NCBI RefSeq assembly: GCF_010499245.1
Contig: NZ_JAAGOW010000005.1
Coordinates: forward strand, 806,001 to 870,000
DNA length: 64,000 nt
Direction: 5' to 3'
Source: Variovorax sp. WS11
GTDB taxonomy: Bacteria > Pseudomonadota > Gammaproteobacteria > Burkholderiales > Burkholderiaceae_C
The notes under the pieces are model-generated. The model did no database searches, was not told the DNA's origin, and worked only from the letters and a program-made list of their open reading frames with translations. This document shows, in pieces, positions 51,905 through 60,424 of this stretch (the stretch's first letter is position 1; the number at the start of each line of letters is the position of its first letter). The position numbers were made by a program, and so were the translations under genes.

Positions 51905-53070
51905 CGGCCGGCCTTCCCGAGCAGGCTGTTCGCGATGATGTTGCGCTGGATCTGGTTCGTGCCCTCGATGATCTGCACCACCTTCGCATCGCGGAAGTAG
52001 CGGTTGATCGGATACTCGGCCGACACGCCGGCGGCGCCGAAGAGCTGCACCGCATCGGTGGCGACTTTCATCGCAACGTCGGAGGCGACGCACTTGGCCA
52101 TCGCCGCCATCGGCGCCAGCGCCCGGCCCGTCACGCCGGCGTCGACCATGGCGGCCGTACGATAGACCAATTGGCGCGCTGCTTCGGTCTGCATCACCAT
52201 GTCGGCAAGCATCCAGCGCACGCCCTGGAAGTCGCTGATCGCCTGGCCGAAGGCGCGCCGCTCCCGGATGTACGCGACGGCGTGGTCGATCGCGCCCTGC
52301 GCGATGCCGACGGCACGCGCCGCGACGATCGGCCGGCTGGTGTTGAGCGCCTCCATGGCGACCTTGAAGCCTTCGCCGCCCTCGGGGCCGAGGCGGCTGT
52401 CCAGCGGGAGCTTCGCCTCGTCGAAGAAGAGCGGGCACGAGGGCACGCCGCGGGCGCCCATCTTGTCTTCCTTGCGGCCCACCGTCAGGCCGGGCGTTCC
52501 GCGATCGACGACGAACAGGTTGATGCCGAGCGGCTGGCCGGCTTCGTCCTGCGTCTTCGCGGCGACGAGGATGAAGTCGGCGATGTCGGCGTTGGTGCAC
52601 CAGATCTTCGCGCCGTTGAGCACGTAGCCGCCGGCCGTGCGGCGCGCGGTGGTCTTGATGCCGGAGACGTCGGAACCGCTCTGCGGCTCGGTCAGCGACA
52701 GCGCGCCGCGCAGCTCGCCGCTCGCCAGCCCGGGCAGCAGGCGCTGCTTCTGCGCCTCGGTGCCACCGGCCAGGATGGCGCCGAACGGCGTCCACTGCAC
52801 GACCAGCAGGTAGCCGGTGTTGTAGCAGACGCGCCCGAACTCCTCGACCGCCACGCAGGCCGACAGCGTGCTGCCGGTGCCGCCGTATTCGGCGGGGAAG
52901 GGCAGCGCGAACAGGCCCAGTCCCTTGAGCAGCGCGAACATGTCGTGCGGGTACTCGGCGGTGCGGTCGATCTCGTCGGCGCGCGGCGCCACTTTTTCGC
53001 GCGCGACGCGCCGGATCAGGTCCTGGATGGCCTTCTGCTCATCGCTCAGTTCGTAGCTCGTGGAGGACAC
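51901..53070 (-). CDS. Acyl-CoA dehydrogenase, SCAD/MCAD-like (single type)
   Basis: 389 residues from the GTG at 53070; the frame stays open upstream but only through operator and promoter sequence. Unlike the three pairs, this one has the complete C-terminal motif with the catalytic Glu (VVQIIEGTNQIQRN) and LTEPQSGSDVSGIKTT, so it should work as a homotetramer on straight or short branched acyl-CoA. First gene of the leftward operon with the racemase; an operator copy lies 18 bases before its start codon. No clear ribosome-binding site. Confidence 0.85.
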   Translation of the reverse strand: MSSTSYELSDEQKAIQDLIRRVAREKVAPRADEIDRTAEYPHDMFALLKGLGLFALPFPAEYGGTGSTLSACVAVEEFGRVCYNTGYLLVVQWTPFGAILAGGTEAQKQRLLPGLASGELRGALSLTEPQSGSDVSGIKTTARRTAGGYVLNGAKIWCTNADIADFILVAAKTQDEAGQPLGINLFVVDRGTPGLTVGRKEDKMGARGVPSCPLFFDEAKLPLDSRLGPEGGEGFKVAMEALNTSRPIVAARAVGIAQGAIDHAVAYIRERRAFGQAISDFQGVRWMLADMVMQTEAARQLVYRTAAMVDAGVTGRALAPMAAMAKCVASDVAMKVATDAVQLFGAAGVSAEYPINRYFRDAKVVQIIEGTNQIQRNIIANSLLGKAGR

Positions 53071-53080
53071 GTTTTGGTCT

Positions 53081-53098
53081 AATATATGAACACAGTGC
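53081..53098 (-). promoter_or_regulatory. GAAC-N3-GTTC operator before the 53070 dehydrogenase
   Basis: GAACACAGTGC at 53088-53098 has one mismatch in its right half. Read on the - strand it is followed by TATATT at the position of a -10 box, pointing at the dehydrogenase-racemase operon. It is the left of two copies in the divergent region with the TetR gene. Confidence 0.5.
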
Positions 53099-53178
53099 GT
53101 AATTCTGAACAAACCCAAAAGGCTCGTCAAGAAGCGTTTCGAATGAAACAGTCGGCGCTAGGGTGTGTACCAATATCA

Positions 53179-53195
53179 GAACATCGATCAATAAT
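53179..53195 (+). promoter_or_regulatory. GAAC-N3-GTTC operator before the TetR gene
   Basis: GAACATCGATC at 53179-53189, one mismatch, followed directly by AATAAT as a -10 box for the TetR gene, whose ATG is 39 bases after the palindrome. The regulator gene thus carries the same signature as the catabolic operons, as expected if the protein controls itself and them. Confidence 0.5.
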
Positions 53196-53228
53196 TAGAA
53201 TACACAACTGTATGTGAAGGAGACAGTC

Positions 53229-53912
53229 ATGGAAGCGATGACCCGTGAAGAGAAGCGCGAGATCACCAAGACCCGCCTGCGCAGTTCCGCCACCCAGGCG
53301 TTCGCCGGGCAAGGCGTCCGGGCGGCCTCGGTGGACGGCATCAGCCAGGCCGCGGGCCTGAGCCGAGGCGCCTTCTATGCGAACTACAGCACCAAGGAAG
53401 ACATGTTGCTCGAGCTGATGAGCGAGTGGCTCGAACGCCAGGCGAGCGAGTGGAGCCAGGTGGTTGCCGAGGCGCCGGACGCGGAGGCCGTGCTGCACGG
53501 TTTCCTGGCGCGCTTCCAGCGCTCCCGCCGCGACGGCAGCGGCGGCCTGCTCTGGGTCGAGCTCACTTTGCATGCCGAGCGCAATCCGAAATTCGCAGCC
53601 CACTACCAGGCCTTCATCACCGCCCATCACCGGCACGTCGCGCGCGTCTTCGCGGCCCTGTTCGAGAAGGCGGGCAAGGAGCCGCCGGCCGCGCCCGAGG
53701 CGCTCGCCGCGGCCGCCCTGTCCTTCGGTACATCGCTGGCGCTGCAGAGCGGCCACGGCGCGCAGCGCGGCAATCCCGCCTACGCCGGCGACATGTTCCT
53801 GCTCTACCTGCGCGGGCTGCTGGCGGTCGCCGGCCCGGCGCGCGCAGCCCGCCCAAGCCGCCCAGCGGGCCGCACGACCCAAAAAACTTCGCTCAAGAGG
53901 TCCACCACATGA
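53229..53912 (+). CDS. TetR-family transcriptional regulator, candidate master regulator
   Basis: 227 residues; ATG at 53229 with AAGGAG six bases upstream. The TetR DNA-binding domain covers about residues 10-60 (VDGISQAAGLSRGAFYANYS). The ligand domain is rich in Ala and helices, ending in a basic tail. It is divergent from the dehydrogenase-racemase operon and overlaps the P450 start by four bases. TetR repressors commonly bind short palindromes overlapping promoters and respond to acyl-CoA or lipophilic ligands; the repeated GAAC-N3-GTTC element fits this. Its control of the distant operons is inferred. Confidence 0.85.
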   Translation: MEAMTREEKREITKTRLRSSATQAFAGQGVRAASVDGISQAAGLSRGAFYANYSTKEDMLLELMSEWLERQASEWSQVVAEAPDAEAVLHGFLARFQRSRRDGSGGLLWVELTLHAERNPKFAAHYQAFITAHHRHVARVFAALFEKAGKEPPAAPEALAAAALSFGTSLALQSGHGAQRGNPAYAGDMFLLYLRGLLAVAGPARAARPSRPAGRTTQKTSLKRSTT

Positions 53913-55126
53913 GTCATTCCGTTGCCGACCGAATCCCGCCGCACGTGCCCGCCGAACGGGTGCATACGTTCGACCTTTACAACGTCGAGGTCACGGGCGG
54001 CGACTATCACGCCGCGCTGAAGCGCCTTCACGATCCGGGCATCCCCGACATCTTCTGGACGCCGAAGAACGGCGGGCACTGGGTGGCGACGCGCGGGGAG
54101 GACATCTACGAAATCTTCAAGGACGCGGAGCGCTTCACTTCGCAGAAGCTGGTGGTGCCCGCCGAACGCAACACGCACCGGATGCCGCCGATCTTTCTCG
54201 ATCCGCCGGAGCACACGAAGTACCGGTCGCTGCTGTCGCCGCTGCTGTCGCCCAAGGCGGTGTCGGCCCTCGCGGGGCGGGCGCGCGAGCAGGCGATCGA
54301 GCTGATCGAGGGCTTCCGGCCGCGCGGCCGCTGCGAGTTCGTCAGCGAGTTCGCGCAGCACCTGCCGATCGGCATCTTCATGCGGATGGTCGACCTCCCG
54401 GTCGAAGACCGCGAGAAGCTGCTGGCCTGGGCCGACCAGCAGGTGCGCCCGAGCAGCGAAGCCGAGCGCGAGCAGAGCTACATGAACATCTTCGGCTATG
54501 CAGCGCAGAAGGTGAAGGAGCGGCGCGCGAACCCCGGGCCGGACGCGATCAGCCAGCTAACCAAGGCGCAGGTGGACGGACGGCCGATCACCGACGAGGA
54601 GGTGATCCCGATGGTGGCGCTGGTGCTGATCGGCGGCCTGGACACCGTGGCCTCGGCGATGGGGTTCGCCGCGCGCTTCCTGGCCATGAGCCCGGCGCAC
54701 CGCCATGAGCTGATCGAGCATCCGGATCGCATCCCGGCGGCGGTGGAAGAATTGCTGCGCCGCTTCCCGGTCGTCAACCAGGGCCGCATGGTGCGCGAGG
54801 ACATGAACTACAAGGGCGTCGAGATGAAGGCCGGCGAGATGGTCGTCATGCCCACGACGCTGCACGGCGTGGACGACCGCCAGTTCGACGATCCGATGGC
54901 GGTGAACTTCCAGCGCCGCACCCCGATCCATTCGACCTTCGGCAACGGCGCGCACCGTTGCCCGGGCTCGCTGCTGGCGCGCACCGAGATCAAGATCTTT
55001 CTCGAGGAATGGCTCAAGCGCATTCCCGACTTTCAGATCGAGCCCGGCAAGGAATGCGGCGTGCGTGCCGGCGTCAATGCCACGCTGTTCGAGCTGCCGC
55101 TGGTGTGGGAGGTGCGCGCGCAGTGA
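53909..55126 (+). CDS. Cytochrome P450, bacterial class (CYP101-like)
   Basis: 405 residues, soluble, without membrane anchor. The heme loop FGNGAHRCPG has the ligand Cys351; the I-helix reads GGLDTV (242-247) with the acid-alcohol pair; the ExxR motif starts at Glu281 (ELLRRF). FKDAERFTS and the general order recall camphor-hydroxylase relatives. It should hydroxylate a terpenoid- or steroid-like substrate at an unactivated carbon. The ATG overlaps the TetR stop and its stop overlaps the rubredoxin start, so all three are translated together. Confidence 0.87.
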   Translation: MSHSVADRIPPHVPAERVHTFDLYNVEVTGGDYHAALKRLHDPGIPDIFWTPKNGGHWVATRGEDIYEIFKDAERFTSQKLVVPAERNTHRMPPIFLDPPEHTKYRSLLSPLLSPKAVSALAGRAREQAIELIEGFRPRGRCEFVSEFAQHLPIGIFMRMVDLPVEDREKLLAWADQQVRPSSEAEREQSYMNIFGYAAQKVKERRANPGPDAISQLTKAQVDGRPITDEEVIPMVALVLIGGLDTVASAMGFAARFLAMSPAHRHELIEHPDRIPAAVEELLRRFPVVNQGRMVREDMNYKGVEMKAGEMVVMPTTLHGVDDRQFDDPMAVNFQRRTPIHSTFGNGAHRCPGSLLARTEIKIFLEEWLKRIPDFQIEPGKECGVRAGVNATLFELPLVWEVRAQ

Positions 55127-55293
55127 ACACGACAATATGGCAGTGCTTCTTCTGCGCGCACTTCTACGACGAGGCTCTGGGCGACCCGGACCACGGCATC
55201 GCGCCCGGCACCAGCTGGGCCGATGTGCCGGAGGACTGGTGCTGCCCGGAATGCGGCGCGACGAAGAGCGACTTCGCGCCGGTCGAGGTGTGA
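55123..55293 (+). CDS. Rubredoxin
   Basis: 56 residues starting at GTG 55123 inside the P450 stop (GTGA). Cys8, Cys11, Cys41 and Cys44 (CFFC and CPEC) are the iron ligands; DPDHGIAPGTSW and VPEDWCCPEC are typical. Rubredoxins are one-electron carriers, best known for feeding alkane hydroxylase AlkB; P450s usually take electrons from 2Fe-2S ferredoxins. The tight coupling suggests this one serves the P450. No rubredoxin reductase gene is visible nearby. Confidence 0.88.
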   Translation: MNTTIWQCFFCAHFYDEALGDPDHGIAPGTSWADVPEDWCCPECGATKSDFAPVEV

Positions 55294-55351
55294 AGACCCC
55301 GGCGACCGCGCGCGATACCGGCACCAGAATCGTGAACATCAGGTGATGGCC

Positions 55352-56341
55352 ATGTTCTCCGCAACGCTGTTTCGCGCCTTGAGCTCTGTGTTCATGCTCA
55401 CTGCGACGCTCGGGTTCTCCACTGCGTCGCAAGCGCAGGACTATCCCCGGGCCAGGCCGATCCACTTGGTGGTGCCCTTTCCCGCGGGCGGAGCGACGGA
55501 TGTGCTCGGCCGGCTGGTGGGACAGGAACTCGGCAGGGTGCTGGGCCAGGTCGTGATCGTCGAGAACAAGGCCGGAGCCGCCGGCTCGATCGGGACCGAC
55601 CATGTCGCGAAGTCGGCGCCCGACGGCTACACCGTCTGCTTCTGCACCACCGGCCCGCAGGTGATACTGCCGCACCTGACGAAGCAGCCCTTCGATCCGC
55701 GCAAGGACCTGCTGCCCGTGATCCATATCCACAACGTGCCCAACGTGCTGGTGGCGCGCACCACGCTCGCGGCCGGCACGGTGCCCGAGCTGGTGCAGCT
55801 GGCGCGGAGCAAGCCGGGCGCCATCAGCTACGGAACCACCGGGCTGGGCGGTCCGCAGCACCTGGCGGGCGAGTACTTCCAGAAGCTGGCGGGCATCCGC
55901 CTGAATCACGTGCCCTACAAGGGCGAGAACCCGGCGTTCAACGACCTCATGGCAGGGCACGTCGACCTGGCCTTCGGCTCGATCGCGGTGGCCGAGCCGC
56001 TGATCCGGGCCGGGAAGATCAAGCCGATCGCCGTGACCGGCAAGCGCCGCTCGCCCTCGCTGGCGGATGTGCCGACCGTGGCCGAGCAGGGCTACCCGGA
56101 CTACGAGGCGTACACCTTCGTGGGGCTCAACGTGCCCGCAGGTACGCCCGCGCCGGTCATCGACACGCTGAACCGGGCGACCAACGAGGTGCTGGCCGAC
56201 GACCGGGTCCGCGAGAAGATGCTCGCGATGGCGGTGGAGCGCGTCGGGGGCACGTCGAAGGCCTATGCCGCATTCCTGGCCGCCGAGTACGAGAAGATGG
56301 GGCGCCTCATCGAGGAGGGCCGGATCGTCCTGAAGGAATGA
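55352..56341 (+). CDS. Tripartite tricarboxylate transporter substrate-binding protein (Bug family)
   Basis: 329 residues from the ATG at 55352, which has AGGTG six bases upstream; ATG 55346 is an alternative. Signal peptide of about 30 residues ends at SQAQD. YPRARPIHLVVPFPAGGATDVLGR and ENKAGAAGSIG are Bug hallmarks, as are GGPQHLAGEYF and VPYKGENPA. The family binds carboxylates in the periplasm for TctAB permeases or for sensing. No TctA/TctB gene is present, so it is an orphan, common in Burkholderiales. It may capture an acidic substrate of the island or malonate for the neighbouring operon. Confidence 0.87.
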   Translation: MFSATLFRALSSVFMLTATLGFSTASQAQDYPRARPIHLVVPFPAGGATDVLGRLVGQELGRVLGQVVIVENKAGAAGSIGTDHVAKSAPDGYTVCFCTTGPQVILPHLTKQPFDPRKDLLPVIHIHNVPNVLVARTTLAAGTVPELVQLARSKPGAISYGTTGLGGPQHLAGEYFQKLAGIRLNHVPYKGENPAFNDLMAGHVDLAFGSIAVAEPLIRAGKIKPIAVTGKRRSPSLADVPTVAEQGYPDYEAYTFVGLNVPAGTPAPVIDTLNRATNEVLADDRVREKMLAMAVERVGGTSKAYAAFLAAEYEKMGRLIEEGRIVLKE

Positions 56342-56374
56342 AGACGGGCCGGATGGCGCAAGGCCTCTACCTGG

Positions 56375-57193
56375 CTACCTGGGACCCGGCTGGGCAGCCC
56401 CGACGATGCCCGAAGCCCTCGCAGCCACTTCCTTGACTGTCGCTCTGAGCAAATCCATGTCCTTGCGGAATCGATCTGCCGGGCCGGCGACGGTAAGCGA
56501 TGCGATGCACTCGCCATTGCCGTCGAAAACGGGCGCAATGACGGATCCGACCCCGGCGATGGGGGTATCGATGGCACTGCACACGCCTTCGGTCCGGATC
56601 TTGGCCATCTCGCGCGTGATCGAGGCCCTCGCGATCCCGGCCGGCATCTTGAGCTTGAACTGCACCGAGGCCATGTACGGGTCCCTGAAGCCCTTGTCGG
56701 CATAGGCGAGCAGCAGCCAGCCGGTCGGGCTCGCATAGAGCGGGCGAACCGTCCCGACCGGTACTTGAAGGCGCACCGGATGAGGGCTGTTGACGAGCTC
56801 GACAAAGGCCACGGCCTCGGCCTCCTTGTTGAGCACGCCGAGCAGCACGGTCTCGCCGGTGCGCTCGACGAGTTCTTCCATGAAGGGCCGGATCATCTTC
56901 GGGAAGTTCCAGGCGGACATCACGCTGGCCGAGAGGCGGATGATCGACGGGCCGATGCGATAGCTGCCGTCGGCGTGGATCAGGTAGCCTTCGGCCACCA
57001 GGGGCCGCAGCAGGTTGAGCAGGCTGCTTTTCGGCGATGCCAGGGTTGCGCTCAACTCGGCGAGCGACATCCCGTTCTGTGTCAGCGACAACACGTCGAA
57101 CAATCCCAGCAGCCGCGTCAGGGAACGCGGGCCGGTGTTATCGCGTTCAGGGCCTTCCGCGGCCAGTGGCGCCGAGCTCGCTTTTCTTGTCAT
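56375..57193 (-). CDS. IclR-family transcriptional regulator (second paralogue)
   Basis: 272 residues with ATG at 57193. The winged HTH (SLTRLLGLFDVLSL, SLAELSATLASPKSSLLNLL) and effector domain (ETVLLGVLNKEAEAVAFVE) match the 47578 protein nearly segment by segment. It lies 56 bases after mdcH on the same strand and may be read from the malonate operon, but its twin stands in the catabolic island. Known mdc operons usually use a LysR- or GntR-type regulator, so an IclR gene here is noteworthy. Confidence 0.85.
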   Translation of the reverse strand: MTRKASSAPLAAEGPERDNTGPRSLTRLLGLFDVLSLTQNGMSLAELSATLASPKSSLLNLLRPLVAEGYLIHADGSYRIGPSIIRLSASVMSAWNFPKMIRPFMEELVERTGETVLLGVLNKEAEAVAFVELVNSPHPVRLQVPVGTVRPLYASPTGWLLLAYADKGFRDPYMASVQFKLKMPAGIARASITREMAKIRTEGVCSAIDTPIAGVGSVIAPVFDGNGECIASLTVAGPADRFRKDMDLLRATVKEVAARASGIVGAAQPGPR

Positions 57194-57249
57194 TCGAATC
57201 CTTCGCCCTTGGAGGGGTGCTGAAGCGGCATTTTATCTACGGCGATTCG

Positions 57250-58155
57250 TCAGTCCGCATGGCTGTTCAGCCAGGCAGCAATCGCTGCAGCACTGCGGAA
57301 GTCGTCGCAGGCGCGCGCCGGAACGCTGGGGTAGCGCTGGCTCCACATGCGCGCCAACGCCTGGCCAGGGCCGATCTCCAGCACGCAGCGTACCTGCCGC
57401 CCCATGACGTTTTCCATGCATTCGTCCCAGCGAACCGTCGTGGCGATCTGGGCGGCCAGCGCGAACCGGGCAGACGATGCGTCCCGGATGCGGTCCGCCG
57501 CATTGCTGAACAACACGACGCGTGGCGCATGGAACCGGACGTTCTCGAGCGTCCGCGAAAAGCGGTCGGCAGCTTCGCGCATCCACGGCGTATGGGATGC
57601 CACGTTGACGCGCAATCGCGTGCATTGCGCACCTTCGTGCTCGGCCATTGGCTGCGCCTGCACCAACGCAGCGATCGGTCCGCCGAGGATCACGCTGTCC
57701 TCGCCGTTGCGGATGGCGAGCGCGAGGCCGGTTTGCGCTCGCAGGCGTTCGAGCCCGATCCGGGAAAGACCGGACACAGCCAGCAAGCCGCCGGGGGCCC
57801 GCGCCGCGCATTCGTCCATCGCCTCGGCCCGCCGCCGTGCAAGTTCGACGGTGGCCGCGGGTTCGAGCACGCCCCCCGCGCTGAAGGCCGGCAGCTCCCC
57901 GACGCTGTAGCCTGCAATGGCAGCAGGAGGTGCAACGAGCGGAGCCAGTTGGCTCCAGGCCGCCAGTGCCAGGCCGGTCAACAAGGTCTGCGCGTTGTCG
58001 TTGCGTTCGGCCCAGCCGGGATCGGCCAGCGCACGGCGCCAGTCCTCGACGCCCAGGCGCGTGCGCATGTCGTCGACGATGGCATCGTCGGCGATCCACG
58101 GCAGCATCGCGGGGTGCTGGTTGCCTTGGCCGGAAAACAGCAGCGCGAAGCTCAT
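57250..58155 (-). CDS. mdcH: Malonate decarboxylase: malonyl-CoA:ACP transacylase (MdcH)
   Basis: 301 residues in the FabD fold. LLFSGQGNQ at the start and AGYSVGEL with nucleophile Ser84 are diagnostic; SHTPWM carries the catalytic His. It loads malonyl from malonyl-CoA onto the acyl-carrier subunit to prime the decarboxylase. It is last in the order A-C-D-E-G-B-H, as in other mdc operons, with ATGA overlap to mdcB. Confidence 0.88.
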   Translation of the reverse strand: MSFALLFSGQGNQHPAMLPWIADDAIVDDMRTRLGVEDWRRALADPGWAERNDNAQTLLTGLALAAWSQLAPLVAPPAAIAGYSVGELPAFSAGGVLEPAATVELARRRAEAMDECAARAPGGLLAVSGLSRIGLERLRAQTGLALAIRNGEDSVILGGPIAALVQAQPMAEHEGAQCTRLRVNVASHTPWMREAADRFSRTLENVRFHAPRVVLFSNAADRIRDASSARFALAAQIATTVRWDECMENVMGRQVRCVLEIGPGQALARMWSQRYPSVPARACDDFRSAAAIAAWLNSHAD

Positions 58156-59015
58156 GAGCCCCCACACACCCGCGTGAGCCAGCAGGCTGCGGCCAGCGTG
58201 TCTGCCGCGCCTCCGGGCGACAGGCGGCGTGCCACGAACTCGCCTGCAATGGCGTGTGCCTCCTGAAGTCCGCCGGGGCGCGCGACACCGCCACGGTCCA
58301 GGAACGCCTGCGCCGTGCGCTGCGCAAAGCGCAGCCCGGCAAGACCGCCGCGATGCGCGAGGTTGCTGTCCTCCAGGACGGCCATGATGTGGAACAAGGC
58401 GTCGAGACGCGCCTGCTGCGGCGTCAATCCGCGGGCCAGTGCCGCGCTCAGAGCGGGCAGCGCTGCATCGAACAACACCGGAAAGGCCAGCGCCGCTTCT
58501 TCGGATGCGCTGCGAAGCCCATGGCGTCGGGCAGCGATGCCGCCGGAGAGAGTCGACGTGCGCTGACTTCGCAGGGCCAGCGCATCGCCCCACCGCCGGC
58601 GCAGCGCACGCTGCAGGTCTGCCGGGCGGGGTGCTTCATCCTGCTCTCGCAGGGCAGCGCCAGCCGCGGCGCACAACAGGCCGAGCATGAAGATCGCACC
58701 GCGATGCGTGTTGATGCCGCCGGTGGCGGCCAGCATGCGTGCTTCTGCCGCGATCCCGGAGCGCTCCAGAACGTCGAACTCCGCGTCCGCCAGGCCGGCC
58801 TCGGCGATCTGCGCAAAGTAGTGGCGCAGCGAGAACAGGCTGCGCATGAAGGTGTGCGCATCCATGTCGTCGTGGCTGCCGCGGTCGATCAGCGTCACCA
58901 GGCCGGGCTTGGGCGTCAGCGACAGCTCGTCGTGCAGCGCGAGCGTTGCGGCCCGGCCGATGGCCGATGGCGTGAGCGCTGGGTGCCGCTGCTCACGCAG
59001 CGCAGAGGTCCTCAT
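58152..59015 (-). CDS. mdcB: Triphosphoribosyl-dephospho-CoA synthase (MdcB)
   Basis: 287 residues. The CitG/MdcB family features are seen: LTPKPGLVTLIDRGSHDDMD near residue 33, TGGINTHRGAIF, and EDSNLAHRGG near the C-terminus. It makes the 2'-(5''-triphosphoribosyl)-3'-dephospho-CoA precursor of the prosthetic group of the acyl-carrier subunit. The start overlaps mdcG by four bases. Confidence 0.88.
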   Translation of the reverse strand: MRTSALREQRHPALTPSAIGRAATLALHDELSLTPKPGLVTLIDRGSHDDMDAHTFMRSLFSLRHYFAQIAEAGLADAEFDVLERSGIAAEARMLAATGGINTHRGAIFMLGLLCAAAGAALREQDEAPRPADLQRALRRRWGDALALRSQRTSTLSGGIAARRHGLRSASEEAALAFPVLFDAALPALSAALARGLTPQQARLDALFHIMAVLEDSNLAHRGGLAGLRFAQRTAQAFLDRGGVARPGGLQEAHAIAGEFVARRLSPGGAADTLAAACWLTRVCGGS

Positions 59016-59695
59016 GGGACCAGCTCCGCCAGCCCGGCACGCTCACACCATGCCGTATCGCGTTTCAGGACCACGTCGTTCAGTCGCTTGACCATCACCG
59101 CCCGCGCGCGTCCGGCGCGCCACTCGGCCCATTCGCGCCACGCAACCGCCGCGCCACCGTCGAAAACGAGCTCGCCATCCAGCCTCGGGCGCGCTGCGCC
59201 AAAGGACTGAAGGACCTGCGTCACGGCATCCGCATGGGAGGCGTCATCGACGGAAATCCACAGATCGAGGTCGGAGCCCGGCCGCACGTGGTCGAGACCG
59301 CTGATCGCTTGCCACCCGTAACTGCCGAAGACGCGAGATGACGCTCGGCATGCGTCGAGTCCGCCGCGAAGCTCGCGCACCGCAGACCGCGCCGCCCGCG
59401 GCAGCAGCCCCTGCACCTGGGCAAGCCGCGGGAACTCGTCGAAGCAAAGCAGCGCGGTGCGCGGCACCTGCAGCGTCAGCCGGCGCTTGTCCCAGCGCGC
59501 AGGCGACGGCAGGCCCAGTGCGATGCATCCGGCGGCAGGGGGTGCTATCGGTTGACGCGTCACCACCAGCGGCAGTCGATGCATCGCCCAATGCGTCAGG
59601 CATTCGCGCGCCTGCGGGTCCCACGGCCGGAGCAAGACGGCGGACCAGCCCGCCTCGGAGAGCCGGACGAGTTGATGGCGGCGCAGGGAGACCAT
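59012..59695 (-). CDS. mdcG: Phosphoribosyl-dephospho-CoA transferase (MdcG)
   Basis: 227 residues from the ATG at 59695 with AGAGGTG upstream. FGSYGWQAISG followed by GSDLDLWIS is the nucleotidyltransferase metal site (Asp-Leu-Asp). It transfers the prosthetic group onto the carrier protein MdcC. The N-terminal part (about 1-90) is poorly conserved, as is usual in this family. Confidence 0.85.
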   Translation of the reverse strand: MVSLRRHQLVRLSEAGWSAVLLRPWDPQARECLTHWAMHRLPLVVTRQPIAPPAAGCIALGLPSPARWDKRRLTLQVPRTALLCFDEFPRLAQVQGLLPRAARSAVRELRGGLDACRASSRVFGSYGWQAISGLDHVRPGSDLDLWISVDDASHADAVTQVLQSFGAARPRLDGELVFDGGAAVAWREWAEWRAGRARAVMVKRLNDVVLKRDTAWCERAGLAELVP

Positions 59696-59711
59696 GGTGC
59701 ACCTCTGGCGG

Positions 59712-60413
59712 TCAGGCGGCGTCCAGCACGCGCTGCACGACGGCGGCGGCAAGCTGGCGCCCACCCCGCTCGGCGCCGTCCTGCGCGCGCCGGTCTTCCG
59801 TCGGCGTGTGGGTCAGCGCATCGCGTAGGCAAGCCTGCAGGTCGCCGCGCCACAGCGCACGCACGCCGCCCATGGCCACGTAGTTCTGCACGCCGGGTGC
59901 GAACACGGGGTTGGACTGCGACAGCGCGGCGAGCTTTTCCTCGGACAGCTTGGTCACGCGCGCCATGGCAGGGATCCGCATCACGCGAATCTCGGCATCC
60001 GGCAGCGCGTAGCAGGCATCTGCGATCAGGCCCGAGGTGATGAAGCCGCCGGAGAGGGCCTGGTCGTACACCAGGCCGATCACGCGGTGGCCGCGGCGCC
60101 GCGCCAGATCGATGCTCGCGCCGAGGTGCGCCATCGCGCGGTTGATGCCGAGCAATTCGTCGCGCCGGCGCAACTGCTGGCCTTGGGTGTCGATCAGCAG
60201 CAGGATCGGTCGGCCGGGATGCTGCGCCACCGTATCGAGCACCGCGCGGGCCTGAGCGAGCGCGAGCCGGACGCCGATCGACGCGTGGTTCGTGGTGCCG
60301 ATCACCGTGAGCGGCTCGCCTTCGAACATCACTTCGCCCCGCAGGAAGTCGCCGTCGGCACGCATGCCGTGGTACGGACCGAAGAGCTGAGTGACAAGAG
60401 AATTCCACTGCAT
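59712..60413 (-). CDS. mdcE: Malonate decarboxylase gamma subunit (MdcE)
   Basis: 233 residues from the ATG at 60413, preceded by GAGGAG. A carboxyltransferase-like crotonase fold: GTTNHASIGVRLALAQ, LLLIDTQGQ and DQALSGGFITSG. With MdcD it decarboxylates malonyl-S-ACP to acetyl-S-ACP in the cytoplasm. Eleven bases separate it from the mdcD stop. Confidence 0.87.
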   Translation of the reverse strand: MQWNSLVTQLFGPYHGMRADGDFLRGEVMFEGEPLTVIGTTNHASIGVRLALAQARAVLDTVAQHPGRPILLLIDTQGQQLRRRDELLGINRAMAHLGASIDLARRRGHRVIGLVYDQALSGGFITSGLIADACYALPDAEIRVMRIPAMARVTKLSEEKLAALSQSNPVFAPGVQNYVAMGGVRALWRGDLQACLRDALTHTPTEDRRAQDGAERGGRQLAAAVVQRVLDAA

Positions 60414-60424
60414 CTGAACGCTCC

